DNA from: Icerya purchasi
Lineage: Eukaryota > Arthropoda > Insecta > Hemiptera > Monophlebidae
DNA length: 64,000 nt
Assembly (NCBI GenBank): GCA_039619475.1
Contig: CM077116.1
Location: 178,775,863-178,839,862, forward strand
Reading direction: 5' to 3'
In this document: positions 1-11,581 of the stretch, piece after piece
How positions within the stretch are numbered: position 1 is the stretch's first letter
How the letters are laid out: every line of letters begins with the position of its first letter
Made by a program: the position numbers and the translations under genes
Notes under the pieces: model-generated
Told to the model about the DNA's origin: nothing
Seen by the model: the letters and a program-made list of their open reading frames with translations, nothing else
Database searches by the model: none

Positions 1-1260
1 AGCTGGAGTTACTAATATTACTGGAAACGAACTGAAAATTAATTAAAACGTGAATTTTGTCGTTTTCAACGTGAGCGGTGTTAGAAATATCTGCACTTCG
101 ATAGCTTGGTTCGTCGAAGAAAAAATCTTACAGCCGCTTACAACGCACCTTTCTAAACCCTTTCAGTCAAAACTGTTTTTGGTTAGTGGGAAAAAAAATG
201 TTTATTGTTTTTTGTTTTATTTACAACCCAATGATTAATATGTACTCAACTTTCAGTTCTATAATTTACCCGGCATTGAAAAAGTTTGTTTATCCAAGTG
301 GTCTTAAAATGACTCAACGGTTGCTGAACGAAACAAATACCATATAGTGCATTACAAAGCAAATAACTTACAATAATTCTATGAAAGTTTTTATTTATAC
401 ATGTATTATGCGAAACACAATAATATAGTAATGTACTAGTATGCATAAAACGTTATAATCCAGAACACCGAAATTCATAACAAAAATAGAAGTGGTGTCT
501 AGAGGGGGACACGCGGTAGGAACGAAGTTCCTTTCACTTTTTGGTAGATATACAAGTATAAAGTTATTCATAAAGTATATGATAAAAAATGACGCAATAT
601 ATAAATCCCGTATGAATTAAAACAAAAACAAAAAATAAATCCCGTATGAATTAATTAAAACGAAACAATAAATAAATCATCAGACTCGTTGAAATGTGGT
701 AACGTCGCACAAAAAAGAACGCGCTAATTTTCAAATTCTATAAAAGGTACACGTGTTTAGAATTGAGCTTATATAGCCGAATGTATTGAAAGTAGTCAAT
801 CCCGATAATAATTAACTTGTATGGACCCTCGATATGCGCCGGGTCAAACACAAAAAATAACGAATGCCGAAGAAAAAAAAAACAATTGATAAAACGAGAG
901 TATGAATAAACAGAAAAAATAAACATCTAGGCTCTTTAACTTAAAAGTAAAAACAACAACCGAAAATAGAGAACACGTCGTATAACAAAGAAATACACAC
1001 AAAGACCTCGCTAGCTGTCAAACTGCACGAGCCTTTGTCTAAACTGAACTATACTCTAGCCTTAACAAATTTTGTTCATGAAAAATTAAAATGAAAAGTG
1101 TAGGCGCTCGTCGATATTAGATCTGAGCATGACACTTTGGCTCTAATGAATATTTCCAATTCTTTTGGCAATCCTCCGGCAGTCTCGTTTATGATTGTGA
1201 CTCTACTGCTCCGAAAATGATACTCATTTATCATGTTATTTTTCCACTTATTACAGAAAT

Positions 1261-1355
1261 TCTATAAAATATAACAAACGTTACATAAATTTGAGACATA
1301 TTTTCTAATGGGGGGTAGTTTAAGAATTACGTTGTAATTAATACATGTATATATT
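1261..1355 (+). repeat. Interspersed repeat, copy 1 (second copy near 57795)
   Basis: The stretch from AAATATAACAAACGTT through GACATATTTTCTAATGGG to AAGAATTACGTTGTAATTAA is repeated with few changes at 57795-57914. Both copies run into TA-rich sequence. No coding capacity; probably a short non-autonomous element. Confidence 0.6.
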
Positions 1356-2204
1356 ATATTTCTAAAAATACTTTTATACTCCTCTGGTCTAGAGGCGGCC
1401 TTGGATTCACCCGTTTAATATGATTTGTAATTATTGTTGCAATTTGAATTTAGAATACTCAGATTCTAATAATCACTAATCTCGTTTAAAAAAATCGTTA
1501 TAATGTATTGCTCTGTAATATATTATTTTTTATTGAATAATTATTTTTTACTTTTTCTAGTGCACTTTTATAAAATTTTTACAGTCAATCTTGAAATCGA
1601 TACTTTTTAATTTATCTTTTCTTTTGTTTTCTTTTAATTTTATTTCTCTACAATTTATAATTTTATGTGGTATGTTGTAAGAAAATTTATGTTTTTTCGA
1701 ACATACCGACATCACGATCGCACTAAAATAAGAAATAACAATTTTTTATCTATTGTTCAGCGAAAAACGGTAAACTACGCTAATGAGGATGTTTATTTCT
1801 GACGAATTTTTATCGCGTGCTAATACGTGTCTATAGCGTAATTTAGTGTAAAGTACTTTTCAGAATATCCTCGTCGGATACGATTCGTGGTAAATTTTGC
1901 TTTAAATTATTACCGGCTAGCGTGTTTAGAAGTGAAATTTCTCTTTGCCTTGTTTCACGTAGACTTCTATAGATTTAATGTCGCCAGAAAAGATGTCTTT
2001 GCTGTCAATGGAACGGCTTGCATGTTTTTCCTTTTTTTTTTTTTTATCTTTGTATAAAATCGGTTTAAAAGACCGTTAATAAAATTTATTTAAAAACTTT
2101 TATTATTAATACAACAATACCAAAAATGTCGGAACTTGGAACTATAAATTAAATGAATTCAACCAGTTTTCGCTTAAATGCGTACATACGAACAGAAATT
2201 TATG

Positions 2205-2245
<41 letters not shown>
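2205..2245. repeat. TA-type microsatellite
   Basis: Alternating T and A with occasional G and C, in otherwise unremarkable AT-rich DNA. Confidence 0.8.
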
Positions 2246-3125
2246 GCACCACTCTTGTAGATATAAAATGTATATAAACTTACTGTTTTTTCTTTTTATG
2301 GGAATACCTACATTTTACAAATTGTCTGTTTTTGGTTCTCATTTGTGACCAAAAAAAAAAAAAAAAAAAAGAAAAGTTTTTGGCATTATAAAATTCAAAT
2401 TTGGTACAAATTTGATAGTATCGTTTTGTACAAAGCCCGCATTATTTTTATGATTCCGTACAAATTATAAAAAAAGAGAAATTCTAAATTTAGTTGTGAG
2501 AAGTCAATTTAGTAAGAAATTTGGCACAAAAAAGTACAAGCAATAAATAAATTTAATTAACATATCGTTATAACGTCTTCTTCAACATTGAAAATCGGAC
2601 TTATTAAGAAATTTCAAAAAGCGAGATTCAAGTAATTATGGACAACCATTATCATTACAGAGGTTGTATCAAAAATATTCAAAAGAATCTAGGAAAATCT
2701 GTGATATAAGACAATAATTAGCAACGAAAAATATCTCGCATAAATTACAATGTGATTTTAAAGAAATTCTGCATCGGAATTATTTATAAATGCAAATATA
2801 ATATAAATACAGTGATCTAGCGAGAGGAACTTTTTTAGAAATAAATAAAGCTTTCGATAATGGTAATCATGGTTGTTTGTTTTAATTATTAGCCGAATGA
2901 AAAATAACATTGTGCACAATGATGAACAAATAACAAGAGCAATTGTATTTAAAATAATAAAATCGAAACGAAAGAAATTAAATCCACGTAAACTGAACGA
3001 ATAGCAAACGAAAAAAAAAACAAAAACCAAAATGGGCCATATTTAACAATTGTTCTGCAACGATAAAGTTAATAGTCGTCACAGATCATATCTGTACTAT
3101 AACTTATCAAAAAACAAAATTCTCG

Positions 3126-3126
3126 A

Positions 3127-3149
<23 letters not shown>
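3126..3149. repeat. (AT)n run at the 3' end of a LINE
   Basis: About twelve AT units directly outside the 3' end of the minus-strand LINE at 3180-7960, separated by an A-rich stretch on that strand. It could be the element's simple-repeat tail. Confidence 0.6.
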
Positions 3150-3157
<8 letters not shown>

Positions 3158-3189
3158 TATAAATTGACAAATATAAATCTAGGCGCCGT

Positions 3190-3990
3190 GTGTAACTACC
3201 TGGGCTATACCAAGACTCACTGGAAATTACAGAAGGCGGTGCAGTCTGTTCAATGCTGCAAAATTCAACACTTCCCGAACACAATCCAGATAGTTCGACA
3301 ACAGTTGGTGGGGTGAGGTATGAGTAGAAGTACGGGAAGTATGCCGGCACCATTTCAGCAGATGCTCTACGATTGGCGAGGCCATGAATCCGCAAAGAGG
3401 ACAAGTAGACGGAAGGGGAGCTCCTTAAAAGACGTAGTTGTGTGGCAGTGCAGTGTGCCTCAGACGCAGTCTCGACAGGATCAAGAAATCTCTACGTGAG
3501 ATGGGGAACAGCGGCTACCATTGGCCGGTGTTCGATTTTATGGACCTGAGCCAGATCGTTTGTTCTGACCATAGTTTGTTCTGACCATAGTTTGCTCCGC
3601 TCTTCAGAAAAGTGCATCAGAAAGATTGATGGTCCTAATCGAGGCAGTACAGCGTTGAACTGCATCGGGTCAGATAGAGTTGCCTTAGCAGCCAAGTCAA
3701 CCCGCTCATTGCTAGGGACCCATAAGGATGTAACATATACCTCGGATCGTGAAAGTTGGAATAGGAGGTTTTTTATTTTAATTATTAGAGAGTTGCATCT
3801 GTCTGAGCTCTGGATGGCTTTGGTAGATTGAAGTGAGTCTGTAATAAGAAGGGCATTTTGAGACGCTGGGCTAGAAGAATATGTTTCAAGACAAAAAAGG
3901 ATCCTAAACATTTCTGCCTTTAAAAAAGAACAATAGTCGTTTAGGCGCTCGATGTACATTATGCTTCCAATTTCATAGCGCGTGCAGTTG
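3190..3990 (-). pseudogene. LINE RNase H domain and C-terminal segment
   Basis: At 3959-3492 the frame reads ALLITDSLQSTKAIQ (RNase H catalytic Asp segment) and later VTSLWVPSNERVDLAAKA (the W(V/I)PSH...N(E/D)xxDxxAK block, with His replaced). Downstream frames carry a Cys-containing piece near 3400 (CPLCGF...) typical of the C-terminus of this LINE group. A 16-bp direct duplication lies at about 3558-3590. Confidence 0.8.
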
Positions 3991-4619
3991 GTGAAGGAGA
4001 ATTAGTAAGACTCGCTTTAGCTGCGTCTGTATACATGTGAATGTACTCGTAGTTAGGAAAGGAGGCGAGTTTATTTAATACTACTTGAGACACGAATTTA
4101 GAAAGGTTAGATGTTCTTAAGGAATCTGCTAAGGATACGTTTATAGATGTTGGGACATGATTTCAGGTCGCTGTAGTGGTGAGATTAACATGTTGGTCGC
4201 TCCAATTTATGCCTACCTTAGAAAGAAAAGTTAAAGCCTTGAACAATGGATCGCGAGGAAAGGAGTGGAATAGGATTTGGGAGTTACTGGTGGAAAATTG
4301 ATCTGGTAAGGAATAAAGAAAAGAATCTCGAAAGGTGAGATAATCGCGAATAATAAATAAAGGAGGAAGGCCCACCAAAGCACAAACGCCCAACGAAGGA
4401 GAAGTCCAGTGCGCCCAAAGTATGATACGTAATGAAGTATTATGGATAGGATCGATAGAGTTTAGCAGTGTTTTATTAGCAGAGGAATACGCCTGGCAAC
4501 CGTATAATAGTTTACTTAAGATAAGGGCTCTGTATACTGATAACCGCAGTTTCGGATCTATATTGTACTTGTGATTGGATAAACATTATAGGATGGACAA
4601 TGGATTTTATGCAACTACT

Positions 4620-6437
4620 CTTAAGGATAGATATGTGTGGAGCCCAGTGGGATAGGTAGATGTTTTAAGTAGAGGGTGATATCGGGATTGGAAATAGGAC
4701 GACGCTTCTTTAGGAATTGGACGCATGCAGTTTTTGAGGATGAGAAATCCAAGCCATTCTTTTCCACCCAGTATTGTAATTTATTGATCGTTGACTGTAG
4801 GATAGACATCGCATTAGCGGAGAAGTTTGATGTTAAGGTCATCAATAAACAAACGGGCTGTTACCGGCGCCCTTATGCACTCTGCTATATCGTTTATATA
4901 AAGGATAAACAAGGTTACGCTTAAAGGCGAACCCTATGGAATTCCATTTCCAGCTGTGAAAGATGAAGATATTGAAGAGCTTATTCTTACTCGAAGAGCT
5001 CTATCAGTGAGGAAGCTCTGGATAAAATTGCCCATATTACCGCTAATTCCGGCGTTCTTCAGCTTTTTAAGCACTCCATATCGCCATATGCGGTCGTAAG
5101 CTTTCTCTATGTTAAAAAAGACCGAGTAGAGATGCTGTGATCTGCTATGGGCTGTTAGGATTTACCTTTGTAGGCTACGAAGATGAAAGAGTGCAGATTT
5201 ATATTTTCGGCCGCCTGCTTGGATTGGAGAAAGGATTTCCTTGGATTCAAGATAGAAAAAGAGGCATCGGTTCACCATTTTCTCCATTACTTTAGAAAGG
5301 ACTGAGATCAACGAGATGGGTCTATAGCTTTGAGGAAGAAAGGGGTCTTTGTTCGACTTGATAATCGGGATAAGAAGAGTTGTTTTTAGGATTGTGGGAT
5401 AAAGCCAGAAGATCAAATTTGGTTATAGATGCAGAGCAGGAATAATCTAGCAGATGTAGAAAGATGCTTAAGCATAAAGGAATGTATGGAGTCAACTCCA
5501 GGGGCGCTATTCTTTAGGTAGTAGTTTAGTTGATGATTTAACTTGGCTTACGAGTAAATATTGCTTTAGAATGTGTGTTGGGCATGAATGTATTTGTTTT
5601 AAAAATGAGATGTAATTCAGTGAAAATAAAAGCTAAAGTATAATTAAGTAACAGATATAAGATCAATATAATGTGTTAGCATTAGGATGTATTATATTTG
5701 TGAATAAACTATATAATTACGTTAGGAACCCACAGACGGCCATTTGCCTTGTGGGACCCACAAATTATTTAAAAAAAAACCAAAAAAACATGTATTGTAA
5801 AAGGAAGATTTAAAAGATCACTTTCGTCAGAATTAAAAGATATTGTCTGTTGTTTCACGACTAGTTTCAGCACCGCAAAGGAAGAATCAAACAAGGAGGA
5901 CGACGAGGAATTTTTGAAATGAAGCGCAAAGCTTCTCGCAGTGTCAGACTTTTCTTTGATCAGCGAGCCATGTATGAGTAACGTAAAATCAAAGGATGAT
6001 TCGAGGCTCCATTGAGAGAATTAATTTTCCTCCACATAATGGTGCTAGGTATATCTATTGTAATAGATGAGACAAAAGTGGCGTTTCTTTGTCCGGATAA
6101 GTAACTTTGCTATGGCCTTGCGCTTTTAGAATTTCGCTAGATCACTGAGTAATTTGGTGGTTTTGTATTTACAGAGAGCTCTCTTTGCGTTAATATGTGG
6201 GCGCCACCAAGGTACCCGCTTATGTTGCGTGTATGATGTCAGTGTAATGGATGCTACAGCGACAGTGTTAATTGCTTCCGCGAGCTTCTGTAGGTTCTCC
6301 TCTGCCGATAGTGAGAAGTGATGCAGGACAATAAATCCTGACTTATATTTGTCCAAATCTGCTCTATGAAAAGCGAAGCGTCTAACCGACCGTTTTGCCC
6401 TCGCATTCGGCACCTTGGGAGGAATATTTATGAACAC
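4620..6437 (-). pseudogene. LINE reverse transcriptase remnant
   Basis: The N-terminal part at 6437-6126 has VPWWRPHINAKRALCKYK, the usual (V/P)WW-basic motif before the RT. Fingers at 5416-5162 have LIPIIKSNKD, SYRPISLISVLSKVMEKMV and ILSPIQAGGRKYKSA. The catalytic motif reads FIDDL (4849-4838), in a different frame from the flanking pieces. Thumb-side sequence at 4845-4621 has LQYWVEKNGLDFSSSKT. Several frameshifts and stops make it non-functional. Confidence 0.85.
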
Positions 6438-6451
6438 TGGGAAGTAAGGTC

Positions 6452-7075
6452 TTAATGTACGGTACTTGATAAAAAGAGGAATAGTGCAGCCGATGCAAAA
6501 GCAAGGTCTAAAGTAGAAAAAGAATTATAGGAAAAATTTAAATACGTGTGTGAGGGGCGAGGAAGTAGCAGGAGGTTACTGTCCAAGAGGCAGTCGAAGA
6601 TAACCGTCCCATGGGCGCTGTATCGTGTGGATCTCCACAATGAGGAATGAGCATTAAAATCACCCAACAAAAGAGTTGGGTATCCTATCTGGGCTAGCAG
6701 GGTATCTAACTGCATTTGGGTAATCCTTCCGAAAGGAGGAAAGTAGAAGTTACAAATATTTATACAGGAAAAGGGGAGTGATGGAATTATAAATTGGACC
6801 GCCATCACTTGTAATGTGGTATTTAATATTAATTGTTGAGAAGGGAAACTGTCTTTTACCAGTATGACGACTCCTCCGCTGGCTACTGAACCCTGCGTGT
6901 AGTCAGATCGATAGACAGTATAATCTTTAAAGCAGGGAAAATGTGCTGATTTTAGATGTGTTTCTTGCAAGCAAACTATGGTTGGAGCATGATTGTGCAA
7001 TACTAGTTTCAGTTCTTCCGTATGTTTGTAGAGGCCTCTGCAGTTCCACTGCATAATGTCCTTTGAATGTGTCAT
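6452..7075 (-). pseudogene. LINE APE-type endonuclease domain
   Basis: 207 codons open. The run IMQWNCRGLYKH opens the domain (N-R-G motif), IVCLQETHL holds the catalytic Glu, and LLGDFNAHSSLWRS is the GDFNAH block. A closing STLDLAF corresponds to the SxxDH-type end, with the His not conserved. These are the signatures of the exonuclease/endonuclease/phosphatase fold that nicks target DNA in non-LTR elements. Stops separate it from the RT region. Confidence 0.85.
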
Positions 7076-7099
7076 GACTGGAACTATCTTTTTCGTCTG

Positions 7100-7949
7100 A
7101 AAAGTAGTACACAGGTCCTGTTAGTCCGTGATGGCGCCACTGTGGTGTCCCAAAGAGTCTTCCTCCTCTTCGCTTAATATTCTTGTATGGTACGAGTGAA
7201 CCTGTATTTCACTTTCAGTTCCATCAGAAGGGGTTTTGTGGTGGCAAGCCTATATAATAGACCATCTCTGTCCTTGGTGAAGTCCCTAGAAAAGTTGATA
7301 TAATCCTTGGTGGTCAAGATGTTACTGATAATATCTTTGAATGCATTAAGATCGGTTATAAACGATGATTGATGTTAGTCGAACAGATGCTTGACTTGGG
7401 CTGTTATTTGCTCGATTCTCTGTAGAGTGGGCAGGTTGGATTTAGGCAGCTGCTTCGCTGAAAAGTTGGATGGGGGAAAAATAAATTTTGCGACTTGTCA
7501 GGTACATTCGCTGGCTAGGGTGTAAGGCCCGCACTGATATTTTCAGGTGGGTCTATCGGAGAGAGGGGGTGAGGTCGCTTAACGGTTAAATTGAATAGCT
7601 CCAAAACTAAGTCCATTCCTTCGCGTGGTGCGGTACTTTTTGGAAGAAAATCGTTCGCATCTTGCGGTATATCGACTGAAGCGTGACTGTTTGCTTGAGG
7701 ATGGAATGCTGTTAGTGGTTTCATCTCGGCAGGGTGTTCTGTAGGAACCTTATTGCTGATTTTACAGCCGGTGCAGGCATGATCTTCAAGATTAAGTAAT
7801 ATCCGATGGTCTCGATCGTTGAAACTCAGAAGAAACGAGTCCGGTAAGTCTGTGCAGCAGGTGTGTTCGATATACACCTGTCTCCTCCAGCTCACTACAT
7901 GAGCGAATTCGTCGTCAGAAAGGTTTACTCTTAATATTGCGATAGGCAA
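7100..7949 (-). pseudogene. LINE ORF1 (gag-like) remnant
   Basis: Open for 144 codons at 7949-7515: PIAILRVNLSDDEFAHVVSW, QVYIEHTCC, PDSFLLSFND and NLEDHACTGCKI. It continues in broken frames to about 7100, including KDYINFSRDFTKDRDG. Each block has a counterpart in the ORF1 copy at 11582-13116, so these define a conserved family ORF1. It probably binds element RNA, as LINE ORF1 proteins do. No CCHC knuckles are clearly visible. Confidence 0.7.
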
Positions 7950-8206
7950 GTTTCATTGTTTAGGATGGAGAAGAGGTAATGATTTAATTTATCGTTAAGA
8001 ATAGTTGGGGAGACGTTGAACAGCACAAGTTTATTAGAGGGATTTTTTATTCTCGATATATTTAAAATAAACAAAAATATTATTTACGAATAAACGAGTT
8101 TTATCCAAACAATGATTATCCGTGATCTAAAAAACACTGATGCGACTATTAACCAGATCGAATGGTTTTAATTAATCATAATAAAGCCGTAAAATCGATT
8201 ATATTG

Positions 8207-8238
8207 AAAGTAGCAAAGTAGCAAAGTAGCAAAGTAGC
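8207..8238. repeat. 8-bp tandem repeat, four copies
   Basis: AAAGTAGC repeated four times exactly. No linked feature. Confidence 0.9.
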
Positions 8239-8785
8239 AAGGCGTTATTAATGATAGGAGCGTTCAGAGTAGACAATTCTAATGCTACCAGTTACTATTT
8301 TTTCATTTATGCGCAAATTATATTTGGAAATTTATTAATTGTATATTTTCAACGGTTGGTCGATTAAGAAAAATTTCGGTGTAGCCAATTGTATAGTATA
8401 CACTTTCAAGAACAACTATTACTATTTTTATCAATAATAATCATCGTCTAGCTCACTTGAAATTCCGAGTATGAGTTATCTTCTGATTCGGAGGAGAATT
8501 AGAGGATAGATAGCTGCGCAATAGATAAGCACTTAAGCAGGAATGCAGCCTAGCTTTCATGCTGTCGACTAAAGTGAAACAAGTTATCAGTGTCAAGGCG
8601 AACCAAGACGACTGGCCTTTACTCACCTTGATGCGATTGTTCGCCGGCTGAATATTTCTCTATACGACGCTAATACACACGACTACATTCGGAACTGACT
8701 GTAGTCGCTTGATTTATCGATATACAAATGCAGTTTCCAACTGTGTCTAAACTGCTGTGTACTAAACTAGCGCCGCATAATTTTT

Positions 8786-8847
8786 GTCATCACCCGGTAT
8801 CGAACCCGAGACCTCCGAATTAAACTCTAGCCACTAGGTCAAACGCA
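8786..8847 (-). repeat. tRNA-like head of a SINE
   Basis: On the minus strand a box-A-like CTAGTGGCTAGAGT is followed by a perfect box B, GGTTCGATACC (8806-8796), about 25 bases on, flanked by a CGGGT/ACCCG-type T-stem. The acceptor stem does not pair convincingly, so this looks like a tRNA-derived SINE head and not a working tRNA. The body may extend leftward to about 8440, where CG content is higher than around it. Confidence 0.6.
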
Positions 8848-8878
8848 ACGATAATAATAATAATTTAATAATATAATT

Positions 8879-8927
8879 TTACGTCCACGGTATTTACAAG
8901 ACCGTGGTAACATCCCTGAGGACGTAA
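8879..8927. repeat. Nested hairpin (outer TTACGTCC/GGACGTAA, inner CCACGGT/ACCGTGG)
   Basis: Outer arms 8879-8886 and 8920-8927 are perfect complements. Inner arms 8885-8891 and 8901-8907 also pair perfectly around a nine-base loop, sharing two bases with the outer left arm. It lies about 30 bp beyond the SINE head, after an ATA-rich stretch. Confidence 0.6.
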
Positions 8928-9689
8928 TTAAATAATACCGTTTCAGTATGTTTGAAAATTGCGCTCCAATTTGTAACGAATATGAAAAGGCATAATTCTA
9001 TAATATATGGAGAAAAGTTTAAAAAGTATGAAGGACCATCTTGAAAAATTTTGAATACAGATCTGAAGAAGATACAAAAACAGGCATATTCGGGAAATTT
9101 TTTGAAATATTTCATTGATGTCAAAAACGTAAACGTCAGTATATTGTGGATGGTTTGGATGTTATTATTCAGAATAGTCTTCAAAAAAAAATCCAGTAAT
9201 ATTCCTAAACAACGTGAAGTGTTTAGCTTTTGTTATTCTGTATTGTATCTAGGATGTGAAGAGGATTTCAATCCCATTGAAACCTAAAATGTTTTGTAGC
9301 AATTTTAAGGATAAAACAATATTTAGTGAACGACCATTTTGAGCTGCGGTATGTTTAAACCCAACAATGATTAAATTTAATAAGCCGATTTATATTGGAA
9401 TGACTATCTTAGATATAAGTAAATCTAAAGTGTTTGATTTTTTCATTACAACATAATGTGGAAGATGTGTAATGAAATTAAACTTTTGTGTTGTGACACA
9501 GATTCGCTTATTTATTATAAAGATATTAAAGATAATGCTTAGTATTTTGATACAAGTGATTATCTGAAGGATCATCGTTGTTATTCTGTAGAAAATAAGA
9601 AGAGGCCCATGGTATTTAATGGTTAAATGAATGGAACTGTAATTAGTGAGTTTGTTGGATTATGTCCAAAAATGTATTCTTAAGTATTA

Positions 9690-11290
9690 TAGATAATATT
9701 AAAAAAGTACGACAGAACTCTACGACGATACGACAAGATCCTCCAAAATCGACTGCACAACAAAAGAAACTGCCCCAAAGATAGAAATATGAGAACTGAG
9801 AAGGTAGAAATTACAAAGCCGTAGGTGAAGATCAACTATCAGTAGACTTAATAAAACACATCACGCTAGAATATGAGAAAGAACTACTGCAGATCATCAA
9901 TAAAATATACGAAGAAGGCGAACTACCTGTAGATTTCAAAGATGTGAATTTCATACCAATACCAAAGAAAAGCTCCTCCCAAGTATGCTCTGAATACAGA
10001 ACCATTAACTTCTATTGGCAATAATTAACGCCAGAATGGAACGGAAAATTGATGAAAACCTAAGCGAAACACAATACGGATTCGTCCCAAAAAGAGGAAC
10101 CAGAGAAGCCATTGCGCTTCCGAAAACAGTTATACAGAGAGCCCTGAATGCAAACAGAGATATCGTCGCGTGTTTCATTGACTATGAAAAAGCTTTCGAT
10201 GGCGTAAAACATGAAAAATTGATCAAGATACCGAAGAAATACAATATTGATGACAAAGATTTGCAGGTAATAGAGAATTTATATTGGGAACAGTGTGCAA
10301 ATATCAAGATGGGCGCAGAATACTCTAATGGGAAATGCAGTATTAAAAAGGGGAGTAAGACAAGGATGCCCACTCTCTCTACGGTTATTCAACATCTACG
10401 CAAACGAAATAACAAAAGAGGCACAAATCAAAGGAGTGGGTCTGAAGATCAATGGACAAAGAATCGATTAAATAAGCTATGCGGACGATAAGGTTGTTAC
10501 AGCTGAAATGGAAGCTCAAATACAGAAAATAGTTGATAGAATAAATCGTGCGGGACTGAAATTTAGAATGGAAATCAACGCGGAAAAACGAAAGTCGTGA
10601 AATTCTCGAAAACCAATGACAAAGAAGCAATCATGATAGACAATGAAAAAATTGAGAATGTCACCGAGTTTAGATATTTAGGTGCTCTCATAAGTGAGGA
10701 CGGAAAAGACCTAAAAGAAATCAAAAGTAGAATCGGTATGGCAAAGAAGGCCTTTAACAACCTCAGCAACGTTTTGAAAAACCGAACCTTGAGCATAGGC
10801 CTGCGGAAGAGAATAATGAGATGCTACGTGTGGACAGTACTAAAATATTCGTGTGAAACCTGGACAATGAATGCGGATATTGAAAGAAGACTGAACGCTT
10901 TTGAAATGTGGTGCTATCGGAGATTATTAAAAATACCTTGCACTGATTTTGCAACAAACGTATCAGTCTTAAGAAAAGTGAATGAAGGAAACAGAACGAT
11001 AGTTGAAAATATCAAACACCGAAAGCTGAAATACATAGCACATAAAATCTGGGATAACGGCATATTCATGCTGGTATTACAAGGACGAATTCAGGGAAAG
11101 CCCATTAAAGGAAGAAGAAGATTGGAGCTAGTAACCACGAATGCACCGTCCAACTATCCATGCAAAAGTCTACGGGACACGATTAGATACGCCAGAAATC
11201 GAATAATATAGATGTACGCAACCTCTCGAAGCAAGAGATGCGACTCCGACGATAGTGTAATAAAGGACATAGCAGGATAAGAATGTGAAA
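9690..11290 (+). pseudogene. RTE-like LINE reverse transcriptase, 5'-truncated
   Basis: From about 9810 the frames read AVGEDQLSVDLIKH-like sequence, then ETQYGFVPKRGTREAI, ACFIDYEKAFDGVKHEKL (RT motif A) and a YADD motif at 10478-10489 in a shifted frame. The long open piece 10597-11211 follows, with FRYLGALISEDGKDLKEIKS, GLRKRIMRCYVWTVLKYSCE and AFEMWCYRRLLKI, which is the typical C-terminal half of endonuclease-reverse transcriptase proteins of arthropod LINEs. The endonuclease part is missing. Frameshifts near 10370-10590 show it is dead. Confidence 0.85.
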
Positions 11291-11581
11291 AATTCCCCCG
11301 AAATAATCGTTATAAAAACTATACCATCGTGTCAGGCATCGGAAAATATTATCATCCTGAAAGTTTCAGCCTGCTAACCTTTAATGGACACCCCCTAAGA
11401 GCAAAATCTAAAATCGAGTTTTTTGACGATATCTTGAGAACCAGTTAGCCCATATTATTCATGATGGGCTCAAATTGAAGCTCCTTTATTTGCCAAAACC
11501 ATTTTTATTTATCAGGATAAAAGTTACAACAATATTAAAAGTCTTACTGTGAGGTCACTGAGAATATTTTATTTAGCAACG

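Larger units (their letters stand above)
1..3125. other. AT-rich sequence, no gene seen
   Basis: No open frame here resembles a known protein, and no splice-linked exons could be assembled. It holds a repeat copy at 1261-1355, a (TA)n/(CATA) microsatellite near 2205-2245 and A/T homopolymer runs (for example around 2350-2370). Confidence 0.6.
3180..7960 (-). mobile_element. Decayed, near full-length LINE (I/Loa/R1-like, with RNase H)
   Basis: Read on the minus strand, the order is ORF1/gag (7949-7100), APE-type endonuclease (7075-6452), reverse transcriptase (about 6437-4620), RNase H and a C-terminal Cys/His segment (3990-3190), then an A/TA tail. This is the standard layout of RNase H-bearing non-LTR retrotransposons. 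Every domain is broken by stops or frameshifts, so the copy is dead. A second, more diverged copy of the same ORF1 lies at 11582-13116. The clade is assigned by domain order only. Confidence 0.85.
8240..9690. other. No gene seen outside the SINE-like block
   Basis: The left part (8440-8785) has higher GC and may be SINE body. From 8930 on there are short open frames on both strands with no recognisable domain. Confidence 0.5.

Noticed and set aside
8786..8847. A functional tRNA gene on the minus strand
   Set aside because: Box B is good, but the acceptor stem and anticodon arm do not fold properly; better explained as a SINE head.
9051..9287. 78-codon plus frame with a hydrophobic middle, and the opposing minus frame at 9184-8894
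   Set aside because: Both strands are open in the same AT-rich stretch, with no motif and no splice partner; most likely chance.
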